This document shows, one piece after another, positions 48,385 through 56,896 of a DNA stretch of 64,000 bases. The position numbers and the translations under genes are program-made. This stretch comes from Hymenobacter latericoloratus (GTDB lineage: Bacteria; Bacteroidota; Bacteroidia; Cytophagales; Hymenobacteraceae): NCBI RefSeq assembly GCF_014199535.1, contig NZ_JACHNV010000002.1, positions 248,001 to 312,000 on the forward strand, read 5' to 3'. The first letter of the stretch is position 1. Every line of letters begins with the position of its first letter. The notes beneath the pieces were generated by a model, which had not been told where the DNA came from, did no database searches, and worked only from the letters and a program-made list of their open reading frames with translations.

Positions 48385-50709
48385 TCACAATTTCACCGTT
48401 ACCCGCAGGGCCAGCAGGCCCTTCACGCCCTGGAGCTCTTCCAGTTCCAGGTATTCCAGCCCGGGCTCCAGCAGGTCCCGGTCCTGGAGGTAGTCGATGT
48501 ATTCTTCGTACTCATCGGCCTCACGCTGCTGGGAGTACACCAGGGCAATTTTGCCGGGTTGGGTCAGCCGCTCGCCGGTACCCTGCACCGTGGCCTTATC
48601 GATGCGCTTCTTGATGATTTCGTAGCGGATGTTATAGGCGCCGTCCACATCAAACTGGCGCTCATCCTGGCGGAAGCGGATGCTCAGGGGCTGGCTATGG
48701 ATAAGGATGAGCTGGGTGGTTTCGAGTGGTACGGGCAGGGTTGGGCGCAGGGCGGCGGTGCGACGGGTAATTTCCACCATTACCAGCAGCTGCCACAGGC
48801 GCAGGTTTTTCAGGAAAACCAGGTCAAACGGCTTGTTTTCCACCAGCGAAGCCCCCACGTAGATGTTGTGCTCTACGCCGTCGGTCTTGAAGCGCTGGAA
48901 GTAGTGCGGAAACATGGCCTGCGCCTTGGCATCTTCCTCGTCGAGGTAGCTGCTGACGGCATCGTTGAGCAGGGTGGTGGTTTCCTCGAAGGCCTTGCGG
49001 CGCTTGTACAGGATGCCTAGCTCGGGGTCGATGTTGGCCCAGTACTGCCGGATGACAGGCCGCAGATCCGGCGTGTTCTGGCTCAGGTACTCAAACAGGG
49101 GCTCTACCTCCGTGCGCAACGACTCGAAAATGCTGACCTCATCGCCCGACAGAATTCCTTCGCGCAGACGGCGCAGGTTTTTATTGACGTAAAATTTTAG
49201 CTCGTCCAGAATGGGCAGCTGCTGAAACTCGGAGGCTTTCTTGAGCACTTTGCCGGCCAGGGTCAGGTGCTCAATCAGGTCGCCCTGAATGGCTTCGTTG
49301 CGGGCCGTGCTGCTGCCCCTGATGTCGCTGGAGCCGTGCAGGGGGTACACGTCGTGAAACACGATGTCCTCCATTTCGGCGCTCTTGTTGCCATCCTCCA
49401 GCTTTTGCAGCAGGTTTTGGGCGGCATCCGTAAAGCGCCACTCCATGGTAGGATGAATGGCCGTAAACTTCTCCTTGATGATGGCCTGCACCCGGGTCTG
49501 GATGTCTTCGGCGTTGCGCTTCACGGCCACCGCAAACAGGGGCACAAACTGGTTCACATTTTCCAGGCTGAACTCGTTGAGGTCGCCCACGTTGGGCGAG
49601 CCCAGCTCCAGCAGGCCCACCGTATCGTCGCCGTAGGGTAGCAGGGCCAGAATGGCCGAGCGGATGCCGAGGCTGAGAATCTGCTGGCGCAAATCCTCGG
49701 GAATATCGGCCTGCTCCACGTCTTCCAGCACCAGGGGCTGGCGGTCGGCCCACAGCCGGCTGTAAATCTGGCGGAAGCCGGAGCCGGCATCGGGGCTGTG
49801 GAGCTGCTTGGTTAGGAAGCTGTGGTTGATTTTGCGGCCGAAATCCACGAAAGCCCGCTTCTTGCCGTCGTAGGCGGCAATGCCCAGCTGCAGAAACGGC
49901 CGCCCAAACAGCACCCGCAGCTTTTCCTGGATCTGCTCCAGGCGGTCGGAGGCCTGCAGCACGTCGCGCTCCAGCAAATCGTACTTCAGCTCCGACAGAA
50001 TTTCCTGCTCCGTGACATCGACCAGGTGCAGGATGTTAAAACCCACCAGCTCGAAGTGGTGGGGCGGGAGCATCTGCTGCCACAAATCGGCACGGTGGGG
50101 GTTGCGGGCCAAGTGGTCAAGCTGCTCCGGGGTCAGCTCCGGCTTGTCGCCGTGCACCCTGATTTCCACGAACGTGGAGTTGAACTCTACCCCATAGTGG
50201 CGGTAAAGGCCAATGCTGTAGTCGGGCACGGTGAAGATGATGGTGCCCTGCAGCGGCAGGTGCACTCCGTACACTTTCTCCAGAATCAGCTGGTAGGCCA
50301 TGCGGGTGGTATAGACCTCCAGCGTCCGCATATCAATATTCAGCGGCTGCTTGATAGACTTAGACGGGTTCAGCAGCACCTCCGCGAAGCGCGGGGTATG
50401 GTAAAAGCTGTGGCGCTGAAACGGCGCAATGGCTCCCGCAATGTCGGTATCGAAGGAAGCCGGCGGAAATACGGCCAGCATCAGGGTTTCCACCAGGTCG
50501 CAGTTGCATTCCAGCAGCTTCAGATCCTCGATGTTGCCCCGCGACCAATCGGCGGTGGCTACCTGCTCACTGACGGCTTTGGCCAGCATGGCCACGCCCA
50601 CATTCTGGGAGTTTTCACCCCGCTGCCAATAAGCAATCAGAGGTTCCAGGCTAAGCGTAGTCTGGAAAGGAAAAGTGGGCGTAACCGCCGTAGAGGGTTC
50701 TTTCAGCAT
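48385..50709 (-). CDS. Large GAF-domain protein of unknown function
   Basis: 774 residues from ATG at 50709; the frame is open 15 codons upstream. No signal peptide or membrane helix. A GAF-like domain is visible at about 300-430: RQPLVLEDVEQADIPEDLRQQILSLGIRSAILALLPYGDDTVGLLELGS, followed by a helix (LENVNQFVPLFAVAVKR). The N-terminal 300 residues and C-terminal 330 residues are mixed alpha/beta without a recognised catalytic motif. It may be a ligand-responsive regulatory protein; known relatives in Bacteroidota carry no better name. Confidence 0.8.
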   Translation of the reverse strand: MLKEPSTAVTPTFPFQTTLSLEPLIAYWQRGENSQNVGVAMLAKAVSEQVATADWSRGNIEDLKLLECNCDLVETLMLAVFPPASFDTDIAGAIAPFQRHSFYHTPRFAEVLLNPSKSIKQPLNIDMRTLEVYTTRMAYQLILEKVYGVHLPLQGTIIFTVPDYSIGLYRHYGVEFNSTFVEIRVHGDKPELTPEQLDHLARNPHRADLWQQMLPPHHFELVGFNILHLVDVTEQEILSELKYDLLERDVLQASDRLEQIQEKLRVLFGRPFLQLGIAAYDGKKRAFVDFGRKINHSFLTKQLHSPDAGSGFRQIYSRLWADRQPLVLEDVEQADIPEDLRQQILSLGIRSAILALLPYGDDTVGLLELGSPNVGDLNEFSLENVNQFVPLFAVAVKRNAEDIQTRVQAIIKEKFTAIHPTMEWRFTDAAQNLLQKLEDGNKSAEMEDIVFHDVYPLHGSSDIRGSSTARNEAIQGDLIEHLTLAGKVLKKASEFQQLPILDELKFYVNKNLRRLREGILSGDEVSIFESLRTEVEPLFEYLSQNTPDLRPVIRQYWANIDPELGILYKRRKAFEETTTLLNDAVSSYLDEEDAKAQAMFPHYFQRFKTDGVEHNIYVGASLVENKPFDLVFLKNLRLWQLLVMVEITRRTAALRPTLPVPLETTQLILIHSQPLSIRFRQDERQFDVDGAYNIRYEIIKKRIDKATVQGTGERLTQPGKIALVYSQQREADEYEEYIDYLQDRDLLEPGLEYLELEELQGVKGLLALRVTVKL

Positions 50710-50861
50710 AAACCAGAAACGCGCTACAGCCGCCGGCGGGACTGTGGCCGACAAGACGTAGTGCGGTAGTATATACGGCAGGAGCCGCCCCCACGGACAT
50801 ACGCGGCACCGGGAATCAATCGACCTCAGTGCCAGTAGTCCGGCGGTACGGTACTGCCGAG

Positions 50862-51428
50862 CTAAAAACGCTCCATGGTAATGGTCTTCAACTCGTTGTT
50901 GCCGCCAGTATCCGTCAGATCAAACTGCTGAGAAACGCCCTTCTGATTGGTAACAAATACCTTCTTACTGGAATTCTGGTAGCAAGTGCAGCACCCGTCG
51001 CCCTGGTAGCGGGTAGAGAGTTGAATGCTGTCAAGCTTATAGGTGTAGGTAGGGGTAGCGCGCCGCCGCTTGGCCAGGTACAGGGTATAGCGGTAGGCGT
51101 TGAGCTTGCGGCCGGTAACCAGCCCAAAAGGGGTAGCGTTGTTGATAATGATGGGCTGGGTAAACACCACGGCGCGGCTGCGGGTCAGGGCCACGGTATC
51201 GGCGCGGGGGCGCTGGGTAGTGTCGCGCGGGTTCCGGACCAGGTACACCGTATCGATGTAAGAGGGGAAAAAGCCGCGGAGGCTGTCCTGGGAATTGGCG
51301 AGGCTGAACTGCAGGCCAACGGCATCGGCGTACGTATCATTACACTCGCAGGCCACGGAGCCGCAGCAGGCCGCAACCAGTACAGTGGTAGTCAGAACAA
51401 GAAGCCAGGTAAGAAAGGAGCGCCGCAT
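50862..51428 (-). CDS. Hypothetical lipoprotein, Cys-rich
   Basis: 188 residues from ATG at 51428. The signal peptide ends VLVAAC (lipobox; Cys21). The mature start is Cys-rich (CCGSVACECNDTYADA), and a second cluster, GDGCCTCYQNSSKK, lies near residue 145. The body is beta-like (RLTGRKLNAYRYTLYLAKRR; TYTYKLDSIQLSTRYQ). Two CC pairs suggest disulfides or metal binding after export. No family was recognised. Confidence 0.72.
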   Translation of the reverse strand: MRRSFLTWLLVLTTTVLVAACCGSVACECNDTYADAVGLQFSLANSQDSLRGFFPSYIDTVYLVRNPRDTTQRPRADTVALTRSRAVVFTQPIIINNATPFGLVTGRKLNAYRYTLYLAKRRRATPTYTYKLDSIQLSTRYQGDGCCTCYQNSSKKVFVTNQKGVSQQFDLTDTGGNNELKTITMERF

Positions 51429-51501
51429 AGGCCGTAAAGATAACACGCCGCTCAGCAGCACCCGCCGCCAAGCCGAAAGTTGCCGAAGTGCCTGAAAACA
51501 G

Positions 51502-51545
51502 CACCAGCCGGCCCGCTTCCGCAGACCGGCTGGTGTAACGCGGGC
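51502..51545 (-). terminator. Terminator of the T9SS-targeted protein gene
   Basis: A perfect 10-bp stem (CACCAGCCGG with CCGGCTGGTG), 24-base loop, followed on the - strand by CTGTTTTC, 36 bases past the stop at 51581. Confidence 0.7.
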
Positions 51546-51580
51546 CTTCCCTGCTTATTGAGGGGTAGGCCGTAACTAAG

Positions 51581-52456
51581 TTATTCCTTCACGAAACGCT
51601 TGGTTTCCGCGCCCGAGCGGGTTGTGATTTTGAAGTAGTAGGTGCCCACCGGCAGGTCGGCCACGTTTACTTGCAGCGTGTGGTTGCCTTTCTCGGCCTT
51701 GGTTTCCTGGGCTACGGTGCGCAGGGTGTTCCCGCGCCCATCGAGCAGCTCCACTGTTACGGGGCCGGCTTTCTTCACCTCATACTCCAGTTGGTTGGTG
51801 CTCACGGAGGGGTTGGGGTACACGCCCACGTTGCCGCGCCCGGCGGGGGTAGGCGTTTGGGTGGGTGCATTGGGGTTGAGCAGGAGGAAGGAGGTAGGCT
51901 GGAAGTAGCGCCGCATGCCCGCTCCGCTACCCCCGAGCAGCCAGCCCTTACCGGCCTTGGCTGGCTGCTCGGGGGTAGCGGAGCGGGCCAGAATGGCTTT
52001 GGTATCGGCCTGCCACTTTTCGCGCTGGGGCTGCACTTCCTGGGCCAGCTTGGCAATGTCGCCTTCGTACTTCTGGGCCAGCTGACCCACGTTCTGCAGA
52101 ATAGCTTTGGTTTCGGCGCGCAGCTGCTGGAGCTGTTGCTTCTGGGCGTCGGTCAGCTCGGGGCGGGGGCCGGTGGGCGTGCCGGCCGGGCGGAAGCTCT
52201 GACGGAGGGCCTTGGCTTTCTGGCGGGCTTCCTTCAGCTGGGCCCGGTAGAGCGTGATTTGGGCTTTGTCGGAAGTAGTCAGCTGAGTTTCCAGCTTCTG
52301 GCGCTGCTGGCGCACTACAGGCAGCACTTGCTGCTGGTAGTAGGCGCGGAGCTCCTTGCGAGCGGGAGCGGCCTGGCGGGCCTGGGTGTTCTGGGCTTGC
52401 ACGGCCGAGCCGCCGAGGAGCAGCGACAAAGCCAGCGCGAGGGTAATAGCTTTCAT
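51581..52456 (-). CDS. Secreted helical protein with type IX secretion sorting domain
   Basis: 291 residues from ATG at 52456, with a signal peptide ending AVQAQ. The first 130 mature residues form Gln/Lys/Arg-rich helices (KELRAYYQQQVLPVVRQQRQKLE; AQLKEARQKAKALRQ), reminiscent of Spy/CpxP-type periplasmic proteins. The final 80 residues are a T9SS type A sorting domain: VGVYPNPSVSTNQLEYEV, VTVELLDGRGNTLRTV, LPVGTYYFKITTRSGAETKRFVK. Between the two lies an odd segment (about 157-180) encoded by the palindrome at 51918-51987. The protein should pass the outer membrane and be surface-attached or released. Confidence 0.88.
   Translation of the reverse strand: MKAITLALALSLLLGGSAVQAQNTQARQAAPARKELRAYYQQQVLPVVRQQRQKLETQLTTSDKAQITLYRAQLKEARQKAKALRQSFRPAGTPTGPRPELTDAQKQQLQQLRAETKAILQNVGQLAQKYEGDIAKLAQEVQPQREKWQADTKAILARSATPEQPAKAGKGWLLGGSGAGMRRYFQPTSFLLLNPNAPTQTPTPAGRGNVGVYPNPSVSTNQLEYEVKKAGPVTVELLDGRGNTLRTVAQETKAEKGNHTLQVNVADLPVGTYYFKITTRSGAETKRFVKE
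51918..51989. repeat. Palindrome inside the coding sequence of a T9SS-targeted protein
   Basis: The perfect 27-bp arms (51918-51944 and 51961-51987), extended by two further pairs to 29, enclose about 12 bases. The arms contain CTACCCCC / GGGGGTAG like other palindromes here. In the gene's frame it encodes ATPEQPAKAGKGWLLGGSG. It is the only such element found inside a supported gene. Confidence 0.85.
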
Positions 52457-52548
52457 GAAGTCGTAAATGCTAGTGGGAAGAGATGGTGTATCCGGATTCA
52501 CTGGCATAGATGCCGGGGCGGGGGTAGGGTTTAATCCACGAAAAAAGA

Positions 52549-52582
52549 AAAACCGCTCCGGAAGGCTATCCAAAGCGGTTTT
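52549..52582 (-). terminator. Hairpin between the M16 pair and the T9SS-protein gene
   Basis: A 9-bp stem (AAAACCGCT with AGCGGTTTT) and 16-base loop. T-run on either strand (TTTTGC; TTTTTCTTTTTT on the - strand), so it can end the transcript of the M16 genes, 205 bases beyond their stop. Confidence 0.7.
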
Positions 52583-52595
52583 GCTATATATGAGC

Positions 52596-52761
52596 TGTCA
52601 TTCCGAGTGGGAGCGAAGAATGACAATGCAGAAGGCGTAGGTAATAAGTAAAAGTCAAAAAGACCGTGTCCTGCTGAGCTTGCCGAAGCATCTCTACCGC
52701 TTTGTTGTAATGCTATTGATTAGCCAGAGGGAGAGATGCTTCGACAAGCTCAGCAGGACAC
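52596..52761. repeat. Two further palindromic units in one 330-base gap
   Basis: 52596-52625 is a small dyad TGTCATTC/GAATGACA. 52666-52695 and 52732-52761 are 30-bp arms (GTGTCCTGCTGAGCTTG...), complementary with one mismatch, enclosing 36 bases. The TGTCATTCCGAG start resembles the TGTCATCCTGAG family at 30171. Together with the hairpin at 52549 they account for most of 52457-52786. Confidence 0.8.
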
Positions 52762-52786
52762 GATATTCAACTGATAATAGTTAAGC

Positions 52787-54346
52787 CTAACGGAACGTAT
52801 CGTTGGTGTTAATCACCTTGACTTCCGTCACGTTGAGCTTGTAGGTGGCTACTTCGGCGTCTTCGGCTACTACCTCCTTGGGCAAGCCGGCCTTTACCAC
52901 GTTGGCGTAGCTCATGGGCGAGGGCGTGTTGTTCTTGAGTACATCGGCCAGGGGCTGGGCTTCGCTGTCATCGGTCACGATGGTCACGAACATATTCTGC
53001 ACCTGCCAGTGCTTGCGCATGGCGCGGTTCACGTCGTCCACCGTCAGCTTGGCGAGCTGGGCATCCACATCCTGCAGCCAGTTCTTGCGGCCGTAGAAGC
53101 GCGAATCAAGCAGGAAGCCGAGCTGCTTGGCGGGGGTAGTACCGTAGAGCTTCACGTAGGAGCGCAGGAAGGTACGGGTGCGCTCGAAGTCTTCCTTACT
53201 CAGGCCATTCTTCATCACGTTATCCATTTCGCGCACGGCCAGGCGCAGGGCAAACGGAGCGTGACCTACTTTCAGGTCGCCGAGCTCGGTGGGGTATTGC
53301 TTGCGCAGGCCTTCGGCAATTTGCACGGGGCGCAGCCAGAGGCTGGCGTAGTTGGCGTGGCGCGGCACACCGGGCACGGGCAGCATGTTGGAGCCGCCGG
53401 CTTCGTACCACTCGATGTAGCTGTAGTCGCCGTAGTTCATCGAGCGGGTCGTGCGGATTTTGTCGTAGAGCTTGCCGTAGCTTTTGCGGTGCTCACCCAG
53501 CCAGGAGTTGGCTACCATCAGGGCCGCGAAATCGTCCTCGGCGCGGGTGGTTTTGATGGGGAAACCCGCGTACACGGCCGAGCCCAGGGCGTCGGGCTTG
53601 CTGATAATTTCAACGTGAATGCCGTTGGGCATGGCCGCCACCGGAATGGGGGCCTTCACCGAGCTTTTGGGCAGCTTCTTCAGATCAGCTTCCAGCTGCT
53701 TGGCAAACGAAGCGGGGTAGTTGCCGGCCAGCCCAATGGTCAGGTTATCGGTGCCGAAGGCGGTAGCGTAATACTGCTTTACGTCGGCCAGGGTGATGCT
53801 CTTGACCCCGGCAGCGGTGCCGCGCGTCATGTGCTGGTAGCGGGAGCCGCGGAACAGCTGGTCCTCCAGCGCAAACTTGCTGTAGTCCTCATCCGACGAA
53901 GCCCGGATAACCTGCTCCACGTAGTTGAGCTGGTTGCTTTTCAGACGGTCGAAGTCTTCCTGGGTAAAGCTAGGCGTGAGCATCAGCCCGCGCAGTACCG
54001 GGTAAAACTTATCGATAAAGTCCTTGTGAAACTCGAAGGTGAAGGTGGTGACTTCCTTGTCAGTGGTGGCGTAGTAGCGCGCCGCCATGGGGTAGAGCAG
54101 GTCCTTGAGCTGGGCCGAGGTCAGGTCTTTGGTGCCGCCCTCGGTTACGAGCTGGCTGGTGAGGTAGGTTAAGCCCTCTTTGCCCACGGGGTCGGCGGCC
54201 GAGCCGTTGCGGAACTGCAGCTTCACCACCACCTTGGCGGCGTTGGGCTGGCGCAGTTCCACTACCTCAGCGGCGCGGGCCGCGGGGGTAGCTACCGGAC
54301 CGAGCAGCGCCGCGGCCAGCAGAAAGCGGGAGAATGTATAACGCAT
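52787..54346 (-). CDS. M16-family peptidase-like protein, non-catalytic subunit
   Basis: 519 residues, including a signal peptide (cleavage near ARAAEVV). Two M16 domains are evident (about 25-240 and 240-450) but the HxxEH zinc motif is absent: the corresponding helix reads GLTYLTSQLVTEGG. It fits the role of the inactive partner of the protein encoded just upstream (34-base gap), as in other heterodimeric M16 proteases. SLADVKQYYATAFGTDNLTIGLAGNYP is the typical post-domain strand. Probably periplasmic. Confidence 0.9.
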   Translation of the reverse strand: MRYTFSRFLLAAALLGPVATPAARAAEVVELRQPNAAKVVVKLQFRNGSAADPVGKEGLTYLTSQLVTEGGTKDLTSAQLKDLLYPMAARYYATTDKEVTTFTFEFHKDFIDKFYPVLRGLMLTPSFTQEDFDRLKSNQLNYVEQVIRASSDEDYSKFALEDQLFRGSRYQHMTRGTAAGVKSITLADVKQYYATAFGTDNLTIGLAGNYPASFAKQLEADLKKLPKSSVKAPIPVAAMPNGIHVEIISKPDALGSAVYAGFPIKTTRAEDDFAALMVANSWLGEHRKSYGKLYDKIRTTRSMNYGDYSYIEWYEAGGSNMLPVPGVPRHANYASLWLRPVQIAEGLRKQYPTELGDLKVGHAPFALRLAVREMDNVMKNGLSKEDFERTRTFLRSYVKLYGTTPAKQLGFLLDSRFYGRKNWLQDVDAQLAKLTVDDVNRAMRKHWQVQNMFVTIVTDDSEAQPLADVLKNNTPSPMSYANVVKAGLPKEVVAEDAEVATYKLNVTEVKVINTNDTFR

Positions 54347-54379
54347 GAGAAGAAAATCAGGAAGGAAAAGGGAAAGAGC

Positions 54380-55777
54380 TTACTGCACGCCGCCGGTAGC
54401 GTTCGGGCCAATGGTGCCTACGGTGAGGCCTTCGGGCACGAAATACTTCTGCGCCGCCGCCTGAATGTCCTGGGGCGTTACCTGGTCGTAGAGGGCGTAG
54501 AAGCGGTTCAGGGAGTTCACGTCGCCGGTCAGCCAGATAAACTGCGACAGGGCGTTGGCAATCTGGTCGGGGGCGTCGAGGCCCATCAGGAAGCCATACT
54601 TCAGCGCCGATTTGGTGTCGGCGAGGCGCTTGGCATCTACGGGCTTGGTTTTCATCTCATTCAGGGCCTTGGTAATCTGCTCCTTCACGTAAGGCATATC
54701 CTCGGCCTTTACTACCGAGGCCCGGATGGTGAGCAGGTATGGGTCGCGGGTGTAATTGGGCGAGCCACCCACGAAGCGCACCTTCTGCTCCTTCACCACC
54801 AGCTGCTGGTAGAGCGGCGAGTTTTCGGCGAAGAGCAGGGTAGTCAGCACATCCAGGGCAGGCAAGTCTTTCTGCTGATCGGAGAAGGCCGGAGCACGGT
54901 AGCTCAAACTCACCAGGGGCGGGAAGCTGGCGTTCTGAATGTGCACGTAACGGGTGGCCGTCTGGGCGGGCTCGGGCTTGATGTCGGGCTTGTAGGTGCC
55001 GCGCTTCCAGCTGGCGAAATACTTGTCGGCCAGCTTGTTTACCTCATCAGCCTTCACGTCGCCGACTACTAGCAGGGTCGTGTACTCAGGGCGGTAGAAC
55101 CGGTCGAAGAAGGTGAGGGAGTAATCATACTGGTTGGGCATGTCCACCACGTCCTTGAAGAAGCCCATGGTGGTGTGCTCGTAGGTATGCTGGTCGAAAG
55201 CGGCGTCGGCCACCTTTTCGTTGAGTTGGGTGTAGAGCGAGGCCGAGTTCTTGGTGTACTCGCCCTTCACGGCCCCGGCTTCGGCCTTGAAGTCGTGCTC
55301 CGGGTACTTCAGGTTCTGGAACCGGTCGGCTTCTACCTCAAACATCTTCTCCAGCATGCGGGCGTTGCCGGTCATGTGGTACACGGTGCGGTCGAGGGAA
55401 GTGTTAGCGTTGGCCGCCGCCCCGATGCTTTGCAGCACGTCGTTGTACTGGTCTTTGGAGTACTTCTCGGTGCCCCGGAACATCACATGCTCAAAGAAGT
55501 GCGCGAAGCCCGTATGGCCCGGCTCTACCTCGTCACGGGAGCCAGCGCGCACCACCAAGAAAAACGAGGCCAGCCCCGGCGAGTCGAAGGGCACAGTCAC
55601 CACGTTCAGACCGTTAGGGAGTTGCTTTTGCTGGATGGGGTAAGGGAAGGCGGCATTGGCGGCTGCGGCGGGGGTAGCGGCGGCGTTGGGCGCGGCTTTC
55701 TGCTTCTGGGCCTGGGCGGCCGGCGCGGCGGTCAGCAGAGCCGTACCCAGCAGCAGCGCCTGTACTGCGTGTTTCAT
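54380..55777 (-). CDS. M16-family zinc peptidase, catalytic subunit
   Basis: 465 residues from ATG at 55777, signal peptide ending AAQAQ. The inverted zinc motif is HFFEH (His93, Glu96, His97) in HTGFAHFFEHVMFRGTEKYSKDQYN, with the downstream acidic ligand in KAEAGAVKGEYTKN (Glu173 region). The second domain begins DNLGLDY-like near residue 240 and ends RFYALYDQVTPQDIQAAAQKYFVPEGLTVGTIGP. It should act with the inactive partner encoded downstream to cleave exported peptides. A longer frame upstream lacks a signal peptide. Confidence 0.93.
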   Translation of the reverse strand: MKHAVQALLLGTALLTAAPAAQAQKQKAAPNAAATPAAAANAAFPYPIQQKQLPNGLNVVTVPFDSPGLASFFLVVRAGSRDEVEPGHTGFAHFFEHVMFRGTEKYSKDQYNDVLQSIGAAANANTSLDRTVYHMTGNARMLEKMFEVEADRFQNLKYPEHDFKAEAGAVKGEYTKNSASLYTQLNEKVADAAFDQHTYEHTTMGFFKDVVDMPNQYDYSLTFFDRFYRPEYTTLLVVGDVKADEVNKLADKYFASWKRGTYKPDIKPEPAQTATRYVHIQNASFPPLVSLSYRAPAFSDQQKDLPALDVLTTLLFAENSPLYQQLVVKEQKVRFVGGSPNYTRDPYLLTIRASVVKAEDMPYVKEQITKALNEMKTKPVDAKRLADTKSALKYGFLMGLDAPDQIANALSQFIWLTGDVNSLNRFYALYDQVTPQDIQAAAQKYFVPEGLTVGTIGPNATGGVQ

Positions 55778-55964
55778 CAGAAATGGTAAAGAGTGAGCTT
55801 GGGGCGGCGGCCTCGGAATGCGCCGCCCACGGCAAAGTAACCGAATCCGCCGCGACGGTTGCGCCAAATGGGCTTTTCACCACCCCGTAAAACGACCTTC
55901 CCCGCCCAAATGGCCCTAATGAGCCACCTAAGCGGGGAAGGAAACAACAGCTGGGAGAAGCGGC

Positions 55965-56636
55965 CTAATTCACGGCGGTAGAGTCAGTGGACTGCGCCGA
56001 CTGGCCGATGATTTCCTCTAGTGGCCCCGAGGCAGCCAGCTGCTGACGCAGCGTATCCGCGTCGGCGTCCAGCTGGGGCCGGATCTGGTCGAGGGCCAAG
56101 CGCAGGGCTTGTACGTCGGAGAGGCGGGCCGCTTTGGTCTGGCTGTAGCCGTGGTACATGGCCACTCGCACTTTGCTGCGGCCCGTGCCGGTGTAGGTGC
56201 GTACTACGTCGCCCTTCGAGTCAATGATTTGCACTTCGGCCTTCAGGTTGGTGCGGTACCATTCCAGGGGCATGCCCAGCAGGCTGGGCGTCATCAGGGT
56301 CAGCATCTGGAAAGCCTGCAGGGCCCGGCCGGTGCGCTGCACCTTGGCCTGGGTTACCAGCAACTTAGCGTAGCCATACTTCACCGTGTCGGGCTGGGCC
56401 TCGGCCAGGTGGAAAGATAACTCCTGCCGAAACACTTTGCTGGCGTCGTCGGGGTAAGCGCCGTCGGTCTGGCCCAGCGGGCCGGACTCCACTACGGCTT
56501 CCAGCTGGGGCAGCCGACCCAGCGCCACCGAGTTGTTGGAGCGGATGGTCCGGAACACAGCCTTCTCCGTGGATTTGCAGCTACCCAGGCCCAAGCCGGC
56601 CACCGCCAGAAATACATAAGAGTAAGAACGAAGCAT
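55965..56636 (-). CDS. Hypothetical lipoprotein
   Basis: 223 residues from ATG at 56636. The signal peptide ends LGLGSC (Cys20). The mature part starts with a Lys/Ser linker; an alpha/beta body follows (DASKVFRQELSFHLAEAQPDTVKYGYAKLLVTQAKVQRTGRALQAFQMLTLMTPSLLGMPLEWYRTNLKAEVQIIDSKGDVVRTYTGTG) that resembles small Bacteroidota lipoproteins which assemble at the outer membrane. No family name can be supported. Confidence 0.7.
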   Translation of the reverse strand: MLRSYSYVFLAVAGLGLGSCKSTEKAVFRTIRSNNSVALGRLPQLEAVVESGPLGQTDGAYPDDASKVFRQELSFHLAEAQPDTVKYGYAKLLVTQAKVQRTGRALQAFQMLTLMTPSLLGMPLEWYRTNLKAEVQIIDSKGDVVRTYTGTGRSKVRVAMYHGYSQTKAARLSDVQALRLALDQIRPQLDADADTLRQQLAASGPLEEIIGQSAQSTDSTAVN

Positions 56637-56896
56637 ATGTATCACAATCAGAGTCCTACCGCACCAGCGGAATGTCAAAATTACAGCACAGGAACGCCAG
56701 AAAAACACAATTTGATTTATGATTTACAATTAAAATATATGATTTTTCTTCTATAATTATCAAGGCTATATACAGGATGTAAACCTGTATTGGTTAAATG
56801 CAAAATACCTTGCCCTCCATCGAAGAAGAGCAAGGTATTCAGGTAGTTATTCCAGACCAGGCATTATACCTGGGTTGAACTTATAGAAGGCCCGCC
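56637..56896. other. 260-base AT-rich gap with a terminator hairpin
   Basis: The left half (56700-56760) is very AT-rich and probably holds the lipoprotein promoter, though no full consensus was found. A 10-bp stem (AATACCTTGC with GCAAGGTATT) at 56804-56839, without a long T-run, may end the symporter gene. Confidence 0.5.
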
